Assembly (NCBI GenBank): GCA_963969495.1
Contig: OZ018321.1
Location: 137,628,344 to 137,692,343, forward strand
Origin: Ceratothoa steindachneri
Lineage: Eukaryota; Arthropoda; Malacostraca; Isopoda; Cymothoidae
Reading direction: 5' to 3'
Length of the DNA: 64,000 bases
Shown here: positions 36,831-50,470 of the stretch, piece by piece
Layout: the number at the start of each line of letters is the position of its first letter
Numbering within the stretch: position 1 is the stretch's first letter
The notes under the pieces: generated by a model
What the model saw: only the letters and a program-made list of their open reading frames with translations
What the model was told of the DNA's origin: nothing
The model's database searches: none
Made by a program: the position numbers and the translations under genes

Positions 36831-37209
36831 ATGCTAAAGGTGGATATTTCAAAGAAAGTTTCAGTTATTTTCGTTTTCTGGTAATTTTTCGATATTTTTC
36901 GTGTATTTCTGTAAAATAACCATATTACTGTACTTCCGATATATTGAATAAATTTTTGTTCTATTTACTTTTCCTCGTGTATTATTTACTTTTAATAGTG
37001 GATCTCAAACTTTTGCAGGTAATTAGCCCGAGCTTTACTTGCGTGAACTTGGCTTTTCCTTAGAACTATGTACCAAACAAAACATCTCGCCATTATTAGA
37101 GAATAAATGTGGAATAATTATTTAATCCTCCATAACACCATATTTTAAAAATGGGATTTTTAGAGTGTTTGAATTATAATTTTTTCCCTCTTAGTTCGGT
37201 TATGACCTT

Positions 37210-37870
37210 GGTATATTTGAAGTTTTTTATGGTGAAATTCAGAATAACTAAATATGATTATCGAATGTTTTGATTTTTTTTTTAAATAAAAAGAATTACA
37301 ATTGGTGAAGTTCATAAAATTTATTAAAATTTTGGCATAGTGGCTTTTTATTTTATTTTTTGGTATATTCGAAATTTTTCTCATAGTTATTTCAAAAGTA
37401 GATTTTCAATTTTAATCTTTCTCCCCAGGAAATAGCTAATTTATTAAATTATTATCAAATTAAATTATTAGAGCAAATTTAGATGGAAAAAAAAGAATTG
37501 GGAGGATTATTTTTTCCGTATTTAAAAAGAATTCAGATGAAAGTTTTTTTTCCTGGACGTTACACCTAGAAAATTAGCCTCGAAGTGAAAAAAAATAGAC
37601 CAAGAGTAAATTATTAGGAGACAAGAGGAGCAGCTTCGCCACTCCTCCTTACAGAAGGAGCTTGCGCTTCGCTGAAAGACTTTCGGTCTTTGGCCTACGG
37701 CCTATCATTATTCTTTTTATTTTCATCTAAATTTGCTGTAATAATTTCCATGCCAAAAATTTTAAGAAATTTTCTTAATTTCACCATTTGTAATGCTTTT
37801 TATTTTAAAAAATCAAAACATTCGATACTCATATTTACTTCTGAACTTCACCATTTTATTTTTTTTATAT
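37210..37870. repeat. Imperfect inverted repeat, arms about 125 bp
   Basis: The reverse complement of 37215-37345 (accaattgtaat, aaaatcaaaacattcgata, ctgaatttcacc) matches 37747-37868 (accatttgtaatgc, aaaatcaaaacattcgata, ctgaacttcacc). The spacer is about 400 bp. Confidence 0.8.
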
Positions 37871-38145
37871 TATAAAGGAATTATTAGAAATAACTTTGCT
37901 AAAAAAATTACAATATACTTAAGTGACAACAAAACTAAAAGGAAAATCTTATTCTAAGCTTCAAATAATCTGGATCTTAAAATACAGGAAAATGGAGGAG
38001 GAGGAGGATATGTAATGGTTTAAAAAAAAAGACCAAAACCCCGTTGCTAGAGCCAGATAAGACGTAGGCCACAGACCGAAGGTGCGCCTGGGAAGCTCAA
38101 GCTCCTCCTGTAAGGATGAGTATCGAACCACTCCTCTTGTTTAAT
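37619..38145. mobile_element. Foldback/MITE-like element, about 90-bp inverted termini
   Basis: Left end ACAAGAGGAGCAGCTTCGCC, with TCCTTACAGAAGGAGCTTG and TTCGGTCTTTGGCCTACG inside. The right end is the inverse (cgtaggccacagaccgaagg, caagctcctcctgtaagg, ccactcctcttgt). 527 bp, no coding capacity. It overlaps one arm of the inverted repeat at 37210-37870. Confidence 0.75.
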
Positions 38146-38299
38146 TATAAAATAACTTAAAACTTACTTTAGCGTATCGAACTCCTTTTAAAAACTTAGA
38201 AATGTTCAGGAATGCAATAACTCTATTTTCCTTGTATTAAAACGGAAATCTCGAAAGTTCACGGAAAAAACGAATTAACAAAAACTAAGCATGAAATTT

Positions 38300-38395
38300 T
38301 CCGTGCCCCCGCAGCTAGGTGAAAACGATCCCGTGCCCTGCAGATGGGTGAAAACGATCCCGTGCCCCCACGGATGGGTGAAAACGATCTCGCGA
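38300..38395. repeat. Three tandem copies of a 31-33-bp unit
   Basis: The unit is ccgtgcccc.cagatgggtg aaaacgatc, repeated three times. Confidence 0.9.
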
Positions 38396-38644
38396 TGGTA
38401 AAAGTGAAGGTTAAATTACCCAATTGGTACAGTCCTTTTTAGGACTGTAAGATTGCTCTAATAGATAGTCACTTGGCTGGGGAGGATGAAGAACGTTGCC
38501 AAGTTTTATCACATACAGTGTGAAGATGGCTCCGCATTTCCACAGCAACAGAACATATCGTATGTTTGGTGGTGTAGTGGAGGAAGATGTTTGTACTCAC
38601 CGATGTTGTATAGAAAGATTATGGAGATAAATGTACCCAAATAT

Positions 38645-38830
38645 CATTGACGCCTCTCTTCTTCCATAACACTCCACTTTACTCTTTTTCCAAAACACTC
38701 CACTCCACACTTCTTCCACAACAGTCTACTCTACTCTTCTTCAACAACAACCCACTCCACTCTCTCTTTAACAACACTCTAATCCACTCTTCTTCCACAC
38801 ACTTCACTCGAATCCATTTTTTCACAACAT
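38645..38830. repeat. Degenerate ctccactctactcttcttcca tandem repeat
   Basis: Pyrimidine-rich units of about 27-30 bp (ttccacaacactccactctact). They give a spurious 75-codon plus frame. Confidence 0.85.
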
Positions 38831-39077
38831 TTCGACTAAAGATTTATGCTTTGAGAAGAAGTGATTCTGCTTAAATGAAGACCTTAAATTTCTAATCATT
38901 CACTGCCAATCCGTCTAATTACTTTTATATTTATAGCACCTTTCATAAAGAGATGGTAGGAATGTATTGGAATGGGACAACAATTAAAATACAGTAATTG
39001 GGGGTGATTTTTTTGGGGGGGTGCATTTTCTAGTAATTGTTTTGGTTCCGCGACTATGCTGAACCGCTAAATAATAG

Positions 39078-39083
<6 letters not shown>

Positions 39084-39125
<42 letters not shown>
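39084..39125. repeat. (AT)n microsatellite
   Basis: AT dinucleotide run abutting the MITE at 39126. Confidence 0.95.
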
Positions 39126-39128
<3 letters not shown>

Positions 39129-39430
39129 AACCCTAGATATAACGAACCTCAATATAACTAATTTCGGATATAACGAACCAAATTTCCTGGCCGAACTCCA
39201 TCAGGTTTAACGAACTTGCGATGTAGACCACCTAAATTTATTAGTAATATTAATAATTACATACGTATTACATATCCATGCAATGCAGTCTTTATATACA
39301 TATTTACGTATACAGATTAACGAACAAACCATCATTATTTCCATCGCTTTTAAAGACCATCGGGTTTAACGAACTTTCGGCTTTAACGAACGACTCCCGA
39401 CCCATATATTTCGTTATATCGAGGGTTTAC
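39126..39430. mobile_element. pogo/Tigger-like MITE
   Basis: Termini GTAAACCCTAGATATAACGAA and, reversed, GTAAACCCTCGATATAACGAA, with TA on both sides; 305 bp. The inside repeats the word (a/t)ttaacgaac about six times. TA target and terminal sequence suggest the Tc1/mariner superfamily, pogo/Tigger branch. Confidence 0.8.
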
Positions 39431-39739
39431 TATATAAATATGTATATATTTATATATATATTAAATACTCGTTTAATTTATACGAAAATTGAACAAAACA
39501 TTGATTTTTTCCCCTCTGACATAATTAAAGTTTCATTTCATAAATCAGCAAACAAAATAATTGTAGGGAAAGTAATGTGTATTTTGAAAGAATGTTACGT
39601 ACAAAACTAAAGAACGATATAAATGCAGTCATAACCAGAAAACACATGATTATCGCATAGATAAATAATTTAACCAAAATATTAAATTGTATGAGAGCCC
39701 TTGTTCTTAATGACGAACACAGTCTTGGTCGTAAGAGTT

Positions 39740-40200
39740 CACCAATTTGGCAAATTTGGGGGCGTTATTTTATTCCATTCTTTTTCCAATCTTTGCCAAA
39801 GACCTTTGACATTAGTCTCTTTTGAGCCATAACTGAGTATTTTTCATAGGTTTTCTATCAGGTTTAAATAAAGACTCTATGCAGGCCAGTCCATCACGTA
39901 GATATTTTCAGCACCCAAGAACTGCTCCGCCCTCTCTGCTGTGTGGCACAGAACATCGCCTTGAATGGAAATAGGCTTACATACTCTCAATATTCGGAGA
40001 CAGATCACATGTTGCTGAAGCAGATTTTTGTATATCGTAAGCGTTTGCTTTGAAGCGTAAACGGACAAGCAAACCGTCTCTAACGCTTGAAAACTTGTTC
40101 AACATCATAATGCTGTCGCCTTTACATTTAACTGCCTTTATCGTGATTGTTTGTTGTATCATTCACATGCACCATGCCTTACATGCAGCTGCCCATCTGA
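39740..40200 (-). pseudogene. Tc1-like transposase fragment
   Basis: Minus-strand pieces: AVKCKGDSIMM and FSSVRDGLLVR near 40130-40070, then SIQGDVLCHTAERAEQFL, GAENIYVMDWPA near 39960-39880, then a decayed P-D-L-N-P-I-E-N-L equivalent. Corresponds to the second and third catalytic blocks of Tc1 transposases. Frame-shifted. Confidence 0.7.
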
Positions 40201-40249
40201 TACAAAAAAATAAATTTTGCTTTCAATTCTGAAAACATATTTCCCGTGT

Positions 40250-41181
40250 TGCAGCACACCGCACACAGAACACGCTTAGTACCGAAGGCTAACCTAACTG
40301 CGCTATTCTTTTTACTTATGACTAAATTCTGCAGGGGAGAGTGCTATGACTCTCACATCTCTAAACAACGTGAGAGAGTCTCAAAAGAAACAACCAGGTT
40401 GTCTCTCATACGAGTATCTCTCAACAACGTGAGAGAGACTGACGAGAAACATTCAGGTTCAGGTTCTCGCAAACTTGCCATAAAATAGCGACTGCTTGCT
40501 GTCTAAAATCGGTCCTCTCCCGACATCCTTTGCATTGTGCGATCTTCTCTACGAGTGATTTTGATGGTGATCGGTTTTATTTGTCGAGTCGCAGTACTTA
40601 ATCTTTTAATTAATATTTATTTTGCATAAAATCACGATTTTTCGCCGATTACATTGCCTTGAAATTTCAGACAGTTTCGATCCATCACTCTCCCACTGGA
40701 CAACCACCTTTCTGAAAGATTTGCCGACCTTAACTCGTCTCGCCATCTTGTTAACTGAATAATACTATCACTAGCATTCTACCCTACACGTAAAGGCATT
40801 GTCATACATACCGTATGAATTTTTACGTGCAAACTGAGCTATATTCTATCGTTCTCTTATTTTAGACGCATGCTTTCTTCAAATACAAATTTCTTTCCTC
40901 GTAACTTTTTGTTTTTGCTGTCCTACAAAATTAAGCATATATATTATAAGTAGCAGATATTAAAGTATATTTTGTCCAATTTTCAAGGAAATTAAAAGAG
41001 TATTTCCAATAAAATGTATATTTTTATACGAGTATTCTGTTCTCTACTTTTGCTCTTTACTGTATAACGTGACAAAGATACTCTAGGGATTTATGAAGTA
41101 AATTGGGATATATGAACATTAATATACTTCAACAAACTATAATTTATATAGCTAGCTTTAATACTGTACGCTAAATTTTAC
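40250..41181. other. No recognised feature
   Basis: Protease intron. A local repeat of ctctcacatctctaaacaac/gtgagagag words occurs at 40350-40435. Otherwise AT-rich. Confidence 0.5.
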
Positions 41182-41347
41182 CCATCCGTGCAGTGTGCAG
41201 CCGTCAGGATGTGCTGATTTGTGACGAGTGTTCCTCCACAAATAAAATCGTTGCTTGATGCAAGAAGTAGTTGTATCATCCATGGGTGCGAGCCAATTTT
41301 TATTTTGACACCATTTATAATACGCGAAGTCGCTGGTTTGCCAAAAT
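41182..41347 (-). CDS. Serine protease gene, exon 2: activation site and catalytic His
   Basis: Start of the trypsin-like catalytic domain (S1 family, secreted proteases cleaving after Lys/Arg). The exon encodes DFGKPATSR, then IING, the expected activation cleavage site, then HPWMIQLL, FICGGTLV and LTAAHC, the catalytic-His block. The two Cys of the conserved disulphide bracketing that block are present (ICGG and AHC). The acceptor is tttttttggtag and the donor GTAAAA. The length of 166 bp is 2 + 162 + 2, so the phases match both neighbours. An upstream Met (MSLILIHPFF...) is in frame but lies before the acceptor in what reads as intron, so I do not use it as a start. The following intron is 18.6 kb and holds a complete LTR retrotransposon, a mariner-like element with nested insertions, and a hAT. 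Confidence 0.92.
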
Positions 41348-43595
41348 CTACCAAAAAAAGGAAATATTTGAAAAAAGGATGTATAAGGATTAAGGACAAA
41401 TAATATTCTTAGCTTAATTTAGTTGTTTGCCGTGCATGACACGACTTATTTTTAGCCTAATTTTATCTAAAGATGAAAGAATATGACAAATGCCGCTAAC
41501 CTTCTCTTATATTGGACTGGATTTGCGTCTAATCTGGTATCTCTTTTTTTGCGCCATAAGTCGGAAATATGATATTTAGAATATGTTTTGGAGTATTTTC
41601 TTTGTAGGGTGAAAAACAAATTAAGTTTTTCCTATTGATCACCCACGAAATAATATTGATGGTACCCTACCCCATCCCCTTTTCTTCTCTTTGTAGGGTT
41701 GAATTCCTTTTATCTCTGAACCTTTTCACATTGATATTTAATTTTGTTCGATTTATTCTTGTTTTTCTCACTTCTTTTATTCTCTTCTAATTTAAGACCA
41801 CTGCTGGAAAGAAGCGAGACCTTCTCGAATTGTATTTTTCAGCTGGGTCACAGAAGATATTGCTTCTTGGAAGACTATGTAACATAACTACCAAATTCCT
41901 TCTCTTGAATACTTTTCATTTTTTGGTTTCTAGTTTTTTGAGAAAATTCTTATACTTAATTCAGATCATCAGATATATTTCTTTTGGTCCTCCTCTATTT
42001 ACATATTTCCTCAGGCTTTTAAGTTGCTCTACGAATACAGAATATAAATATATTATTACGACTGAAAATTTGCCATTACCCATAAAGCTCTGAGAAAACT
42101 TAAAGTAAAAATAAAACCAAAATGGCTGTAGGATAGAAAAATCTTAAATACAAACCAGAACCCTTTCCACCCACCATTCTTTCAGACATTCTGTACACTT
42201 CGATGCACTAGATGAGTATTATTAATAACCATACCAGTGTACCCGTGTCATACAAAATACAACGATATTTAAGTAATGAAAATAATAATTACTATTAAGA
42301 GATGCTACTTGAAAGTTTGGTTGAGAAAAAGTTGAATGAAAGGGGTGACAAAATCAGCGATAAGTACGGAATTATGGTGATTCGAGTCCCTCGGACGATT
42401 TGTAGCAAAGCTGCTAAAAGACGAATGGCGCTCGTGAGTTTCAGTCAACCCGTGTTCTTGACTGAGTAGTACTCACTGGTCCTTAGTACCAGTGTTACAA
42501 CCCATTCCCACTTAAATCTCTAAGCAAATCACGACTCTGGATCTACAGTTTAACGTGGAATCTGAACTTAAGGTCATTACGGCATATGGCAACCAGTGCA
42601 GTCGAGCCGAACGGAGCCCATCTGGTCACTTCCCTAGTCGATGCGAGTTAACCTTCCCCAAAAGGTGAGTGTGGGTTTGGAAGGCGAGGTGAAGGTTCGA
42701 CCGCCTCGCACGTGAGAAGGGAAGAAGAAGGAACGAAATTAAAAAGAAGAAGTGAAAGAAAGAAAGAACAACTACAATGACCATTATCATATTTTTTACT
42801 TATTCTACCACCCTAACGGGGACGAGTCCTCCTACCTATGCCTTTGTAGGAACTTTTTCCTGTAGAAATATAAGTTCTTTCCAGGCCAAGTATATAATTT
42901 TGATAACATTTTTTCTATCTGTCTTCTCATACTTTCTAATTTTTCTCTCTTTTTTATTTCTCTTCTTTTCCTTTCTTTTGGCACCCTACCATTCTTTCTC
43001 CTTTAAATTCACTCGATGGTTACACCAGTATCCTTTATTTTCACCATAAGGAAATGAATTAACGTGAGCCCCGCGCAGACGATTTTAATCCCCTGAATTC
43101 GCTGTGTGGAGAGATATGTATAAAGAAGGGGAGGATTAATGATGAATAATAAATAGAAAGAGCAGGAATACTGTAAAAAGGAAAAGGAGAACAAAGAATG
43201 GAAGGATTAAAAATAAATAATAAATAAAAAGAGCAGGAATATTGTATAAACGTCAATGAGAACAAAAATGGGAAGGATTAAAGACAATAAATGGAAAGAG
43301 CAAGAATATTATAAGAGATAAAGAAGAACAACGAAACCGGGGTGAAAGTGGTAACCAAAAACCTCCATCTTCAAGTCCTCGCAACTCTCTCGCCCATCCT
43401 AATACTGAAATGAAGCCTGGGTTCGACTTCACTGAGTTCGATGTCACCACTTAAAAGTAGATAGCAAAAACCCACGATGGCATCTTGGCATGAAGGTTCT
43501 TAAGGAGAAATTTGCAACGAAAGTGGCAAAGATGAAGTGAGTGAAAATGCGTCGAAGAAATTTAGCCACATATATACCTGCATGTGTGGTGGTCT

Positions 43596-43600
<5 letters not shown>
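41348..43600. other. Intron; one possible interspersed repeat
   Basis: No coding signal joined to the protease gene. The motif ctacagttta(a/g)cgtgg(a/g)atc occurs at about 42549 and again at about 50070 within loosely similar 150-bp contexts, suggesting an unclassified interspersed repeat. Three tandem copies of about 60-70 bp (gaatggaaggattaaaaa.aata.ataaataaa.agagcaggaata) lie at 43125-43310. Confidence 0.45.
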
Positions 43601-43602
<2 letters not shown>

Positions 43603-43634
<32 letters not shown>

Positions 43635-43935
43635 TAGAGATAAAGAGAAACATAAAAAGGGATAAAAATCAGATATAGAGAGACAAACATTGAGATAGAG
43701 AGAGGTGAATAGTAAGTGAGATAGAGATATAAAAATAGAGAGAGATTGAGAGAAAGAGAGCGCGAGAGGGAGAAAGATATATAGAAAGAAAGATAGAGAA
43801 AGATCGAGAGAGATAGCGAAGAGAGCGCGCGCGGCGCGAGAGAGAAATAGAGTGCGAAACAGAGAGAGATAGAGACATAATGAGAGAGAAAAAAATAAAG
43901 AGAGATAGAGAGAGAAAGAACGACAGTGATAGGAA
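43603..43935. repeat. (GA)n-rich microsatellite tract
   Basis: About 330 bases of gagaga/agagata repeats with short interruptions, including a gcgcgcgcggcgcgag block near 43825. Confidence 0.95.
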
Positions 43936-44087
43936 GAAGAAAGCTCCCTTCACGCGTTTATCATTGTCACTGATTTTCTTCATTCTGACACTCTTGGCCG
44001 CTACTTGAAATTGCCATTAATTTAAATCCTTGTAATCATGCCCGCCAAGCTAACTTTCTAGGCTCGTCTTACTCCAAATTACCCTGC

Positions 44088-44205
44088 TCCTTACCCCCTA
44101 CCCCTTACCCCTTGCCCCTTACCCCTTACCCCTTGCCCCTTACCCCTTGCCCTGTGTCCCTTGTCCCTTGTCCCTTGTCCCTTGCCCCTTACCTTTTGTC
44201 TCTTA
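44088..44205. repeat. 7-bp C-rich tandem repeat (CCCCTTA / CCCTTGT)
   Basis: About sixteen heptamers: ttacccc and ttgcccc first, then gtcccttgtcccttgtccc. The minus strand is a run of TAAGGGG-type words. Confidence 0.95.
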
Positions 44206-44558
44206 CTCTCTCAATCTTTAGCAAGCGGATAACTATTGACACGGACACGAACAAGATACTCAAGTTAAGAAGGAACTGGCGATTTATGCACATGAGTAAA
44301 TATAATTAAGAATGAATGTTACGTAAATAAATCCCGTCAATGTATTAGTTTTTTCATCGACATAATATCTTTTCTCAAAATGCCGAGACTTCACTTAGTA
44401 TGACTCTTTTTTTTACCCTTTTTTCAACGCTCATCGCAAAAGTCAGGTAGGTTGTTTTCATGTACAAAATCTAATATTCCCATCTTTGGCGTTTTTATAG
44501 CCAGATTTTCATTTGATCTTAATTTACTTTGCACTACCAAACATATTTGTAAAATTCA

Positions 44559-44734
<176 letters not shown>

Positions 44735-44939
44735 TAACGTCACAGCCACGAGGAAAATGAAACAACGGAGAACTGCGAGGGCTTTCGACTAATGGTCCTT
44801 AACTAAGCAGACTAAAAGACAGGGAAAAAGAGAAAGATATTTATACACCTGATTAATGAAAATATGGGATATAAGGATTAAAAGGGGTGGGATTAGCAGA
44901 TACCTGGAAAAATCCTATTAACGAGATGAGCCATCAGGG

Positions 44940-46034
<1,095 letters not shown>

Positions 46035-46041
<7 letters not shown>

Positions 46042-46057
46042 ATATATATATATAGAG

Positions 46058-46109
<52 letters not shown>

Positions 46110-46128
46110 TGAGAGAGAGAAAGAGATA
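46035..46128. repeat. Compound (TA)n/(GA)n microsatellite
   Basis: Alternating TA and GA dinucleotide blocks directly after the foldback element. Confidence 0.95.
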
Positions 46129-46362
46129 AATGATTCAACGTTGGCTTTTCTTCCGCCTAGCGATGTTGAGATGCATTTATCGAATTCTCAGATCACGATG
46201 ACTTACCCAATTTGTTGCTTCTCTCGAAATTCATAGGAGGATGGTGCAGCCTGCGGCAGCTTGCAAACATATAATGGCGACACCTGGTAGGCTCACTCCA
46301 TTCGAGGCCTACTTACTCTGGCACGCACAGGAAAGACACATCATTGACATTCAAACAACTCT

Positions 46363-46405
46363 CACCGCTCCACTTGGCCACCGCTCCACGCCAAGTGGAG
46401 CGGTG
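46363..46405. other. Perfect 16-bp stem hairpin
   Basis: CACCGCTCCACTTGGC at 46363-46378 and its exact reverse complement at 46390-46405, separated by an 11-base loop that repeats the first 11 stem bases. Confidence 0.9.
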
Positions 46406-46409
46406 ACAT

Positions 46410-47990
46410 CAACCCCCTAAGAAGCCCTCTCTCATAGCGTGCTGCGAGCCCGCTGAATTGAGACAACCAAGAAGAATTCCAACCTGACCTTGTTAATAAA
46501 TATTATTTATCGTGACCGTGTTTGCATAACCAACCGTTCCAAAGAGAACTAAAGCGAGATGCACGATGGTGTAGGAGAAACCCAACATATCAAATTGTTT
46601 ACAAAGTAATAATAATAAAATAATAATAATATTTCACGAACAAATAACAGCATAGAAAACTTTGGGAACGCAACCCAAAGCTTCGTTACTTGAATGCATC
46701 TATAAATCTGAATTAAAGTTTAGCGAAGAAGAAACAGAAGTGTAATGGAGAGATTGGAGATACCTCTAAGATAAATAAAACTACATTGAGATTAATGATA
46801 AACTTGAGAACCAAGTCCTTAAATACAATTCGGAAGAAAAAGGTATTTACGCCACATTAAATATGATTTAGACACTTTAAATTAATCTTGGATACTCTAC
46901 TCTATTATTTTTCTAATTTTAGGTTTTTTTTATTTTTGATTATTTTCATTTCCTCGTTTTTTTCTAATAGTAAATATTGTTAATTAATATTTTCATAATG
47001 TAAGTTTTATTTGTAATAATAGACACATTAGTTTGATCATTTTTTCCACGGTGGTATTTCCTTGGGGCAAATTTGTCATGTAGCAAAATTTTCTATGGCC
47101 AATTTTTCTGACACCTCCAATAACATCTAGTATTTTGTTTACTGAAGGTATGTAAATACCATTCACACATCGACACAACCGAAATATTACTTTCCTTGCG
47201 TATTTTGTATTGAAAAATTCTTTCAAACTAATATTTATTACTATTTATATTTTCGATATTTGTTCATATATCATAAAGTAACGTATTCTAATTTTGCAAC
47301 TCGATTTATTTACTAGCAACGACTCGAAAGATCACATAAAGAGTGAGAGCGCCTAACTGGAAGCACTGTCGCACAATCTTTCACTTTTGCAACAGAGTTT
47401 AATAACTATAGGATATTCAAGATGTTCTACCACGTCACTTTCACTTCTCATCAAAACAAGATGAAAAAAATTTTCTTCGCCACCATTACGACAGCAGCAT
47501 CAGGGTGACATGACATGAATAGTATTGGGTGTTTCAAGGGGGAAATTATTAGCAAAAACATTTGCCTAATTTACATATGCTTATGAGGAGATTAGACGGG
47601 GGTTTTCTATTATAATTTTACTCCTTAAATAATGGTTTATTATTTATCAAAAAAGCGAAAACCAATGAAGGCATGAACCTCAGAGAGTTTGGGAAAGAGT
47701 GGAAGTTAAGTGTAGTGATAAGATCAAAGAACTTTACTTCCCAAAACTTGTGTAATCCAACAAAGGTATGGTAACTGAGCACGAAAAAACATGCGCGAAC
47801 AAAGAGATATTATAAGAGGTCGCAACCGAAAAAGACCAGCAGGTTGACTCAAGGTTACCTCAAAAAATAAATAAGAATAAAGAGAAGTGCTAGGAATGAT
47901 CGAATTGATCTGAGATGACAAGGATATCTATTCGCTGGGGTCGAACTAGGGATGAGTCCATTTGAGGTAGCCTGGAAAAGATTAGTCTAA
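46410..47990. other. No recognised feature
   Basis: AT-rich protease intron. The frames at 46993-47226 and 47724-47921 (minus) have no recognisable motif. Confidence 0.5.
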
Positions 47991-47994
47991 GAAA

Positions 47995-49715
47995 AAGGGA
48001 ACAAAATCGTCAAACCCCTGGGAAAAAGTTCGTCTCCCTACCGGAAACAAATTCATCTACCCACCAAGAACAAATTCTTCAACCAACCGGGAACAAATTC
48101 AACTATCTACCTGGAAAAATCTTTGTCTACTAACCTTGAACAAATTTGTATACACACCGGAAAAATTTGTCTACTCCGGCTAGACCACATTGGTCGACCC
48201 ACCGGGAACACATCCGTCTACCTATCGGGAACAAATTCGTCAACCCCCCTGAAACAAATTCGTATACTTACCCACTTCACTTACCCACGGGGAATAAATT
48301 CATCTACCTAGCAGGAGCAAATTCGTCTACCCACTGGGAAAAAATTCGTCTACCGACCAGGAGCAAATTCGTCGACCCACCGGGAATAAATTCGTCTACT
48401 CAACGCGAACCAATTTGTCTACCCACCGAGAACAAATTCATCTACTCAACAGGAACAAATTCTTCGATCCATTGGTAAAATTCGACTCCACACCAGGAAC
48501 AAAATTTCTAGGCCCTGGGAACAAATTCGTCGAACTACTTGGAACAAATCCCTATACTCACCAGGAAAATATTCGTCTACCCACCCGTAAAATATTCCTC
48601 TACCAACCTGAAACAAATTCGTCTACCCACCGTAAACCAATTCGTTGACCCACCGTGAAATATTTCTTCTACCATCCAGGAACAAATTCGTGGAACCATC
48701 CGCAACAAATTCATCTATCCACCTGAAACAAATTCGTCTACCCAACGTAAACAAATTCGACGAGCCACCGGGAATAAATTCGTCTACTCAACGAGAACGA
48801 ATTTGTCTACCCACCGGAAACAAATTCATCTGCTCAACAGGAACAAATTCGTCGACACACCGGGTGAAATTCGTCTACTGGCTAGGAACAAAATTTCTAG
48901 GCCCCAGGAACAAATTCGTCGACCTACTTGGAACAAATCCGTCTACTCACTGGGAAAAAAGTCGTCTACCCACCCGCAAAAGATTCGTCTACCCACTATC
49001 AACAAATTCGTCGAACCACCAGGAAAAATTTCTTCTACCCACCAGGAACAAATTCGTGAAACTATTATGAACAAATAGGTTTATCCACCGGAAACAAATT
49101 TGTAGACCCATCAGGAACAAATTCGTCTACCTGCTAAGGATAAATTTGTCTACTCACCGTGAACAAATTCACCTACCCACTGGGAAAGAATTCCTCAACT
49201 TACCGAGAACAAATTCGTCTAACCACCCGCAACAAATTCTTCTACCCGCCAGAAACAATTTCGTCTACCCACCGGGAACAATTTCTTCTACCCAGCGGGA
49301 ACAAATCCATCTACCCACTGTGAACCAATTCGTCAACCCGCCGGGAACAATTTATTTACCCACTGGGAAAAAATTCGTCTAATCACCTGGAATAAATGCA
49401 TAGACCTACCAGGAACAATTCCTCTACCAATCAAAAACGAATTCGTCTAACCACGGGAAAAAATCGTTTTCGAACTGGGAACAAATTCGTCTACCTGCCA
49501 AGGATAAATTTGTCTCCTCACCGTGAACAAATTCCTCTACCTGCCTGAAACAAACTAGTCAACATACCGGGAACAAATTCATCTAGTTACCGCCATAATT
49601 CGTCTACTCGCCTGGAATAAATTCATCTAATCACCGGGAACAAATTTGTCTACTCCCTTGGAATAAATTTATCTATTCGCTAGGAACAAATTCGTCTATT
49701 CCTCTGAATAAAAAA
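47995..49715. repeat. 22-24-bp minisatellite, about 75 copies
   Basis: Degenerate units of ggaacaaattcgtctaccca plus cc over 1.7 kb. Unit lengths vary and there is no conserved-repeat/unique-spacer alternation. The several 60-140-codon frames of STHREQIHLPTGNKF type are translations of the array, not a protein. Confidence 0.95.
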
Positions 49716-50284
49716 AATGTCCTTTTGTTTAGGATAGAGTAGCTTTCTTCAGTAGGAAGAGAGAGTAATAAATAATTCTATGATTCTTTACTTAAGAGAC
49801 ATTTTGGAAGTGACTGGCCTCCATCATCAGTCCAAGAATAATAATGGAAACCAGTCTCCATAGGAGAGAATTATATAATTCTACAAAAAAAAACTCGCTA
49901 AACTGCATATTCTTATTCATTTAAAAGATCGATACTGAGTTAAAATATTTATCTCCCTGTTTTTTCCCTGTAGAATCTAAATACAATCAAAAACTATATT
50001 GATTAACGATTGTAGGAGTTTTACCACTGATCCGCGGTCGCTTTGAGTCCTTTATTACCCATTGGGGACCTACAGTTTAGCGTGGGATCCTAGCCATGGG
50101 TATCTACAACGGAAGGGGGCTGCCCTGAAGACGACCCGAATCGGCTTTCCTCTTGACAGGACCTGACGAGGCTTAACTTTCTTTAAATCGGAAGCGGCGC
50201 TTCGAACAGTCCAAGCGAAATGTAAGCAAAACAAGTTTACGCCTTTCTTCCTTAGCCATTAAGGGTAACTCAGGTCATTGAATT

Positions 50285-50470
50285 TGAATCTAAGGTTTAG
50301 TGCTTCCTTTTTTTCAATGATTAGTGCTTCCTTTTTTCAAGGTTTACTGCTTCGTTTTTTCTAGGTTTACTGCTTCTTCTTTTTCAAGGTTTACTGCTTC
50401 CTTTTTTTTAAGGTTTACAGGTTACTTTTTTGTAAGGTTTACTGTTTTATTTTTTTCAAGGCTTCCCGCT
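50285..50470. repeat. 23-bp ctgcttcctttttttcaaggttta array, left part
   Basis: About eight T-rich units ending directly at the 5' LTR of the retrotransposon (50471). The same unit resumes after the 3' LTR at 58180, so the element appears to have inserted within one array. Confidence 0.88.

Noticed and set aside
47940..48000. Integrase-like GMSPFEVAWKRL
   Set aside because: An isolated short match with no supporting integrase motifs upstream.
47995..49715. CRISPR array or a tandem-repeat protein
   Set aside because: No alternation of identical repeats with unique spacers. Units are degenerate and the genome is eukaryotic. The frames are low-complexity translations of the array.
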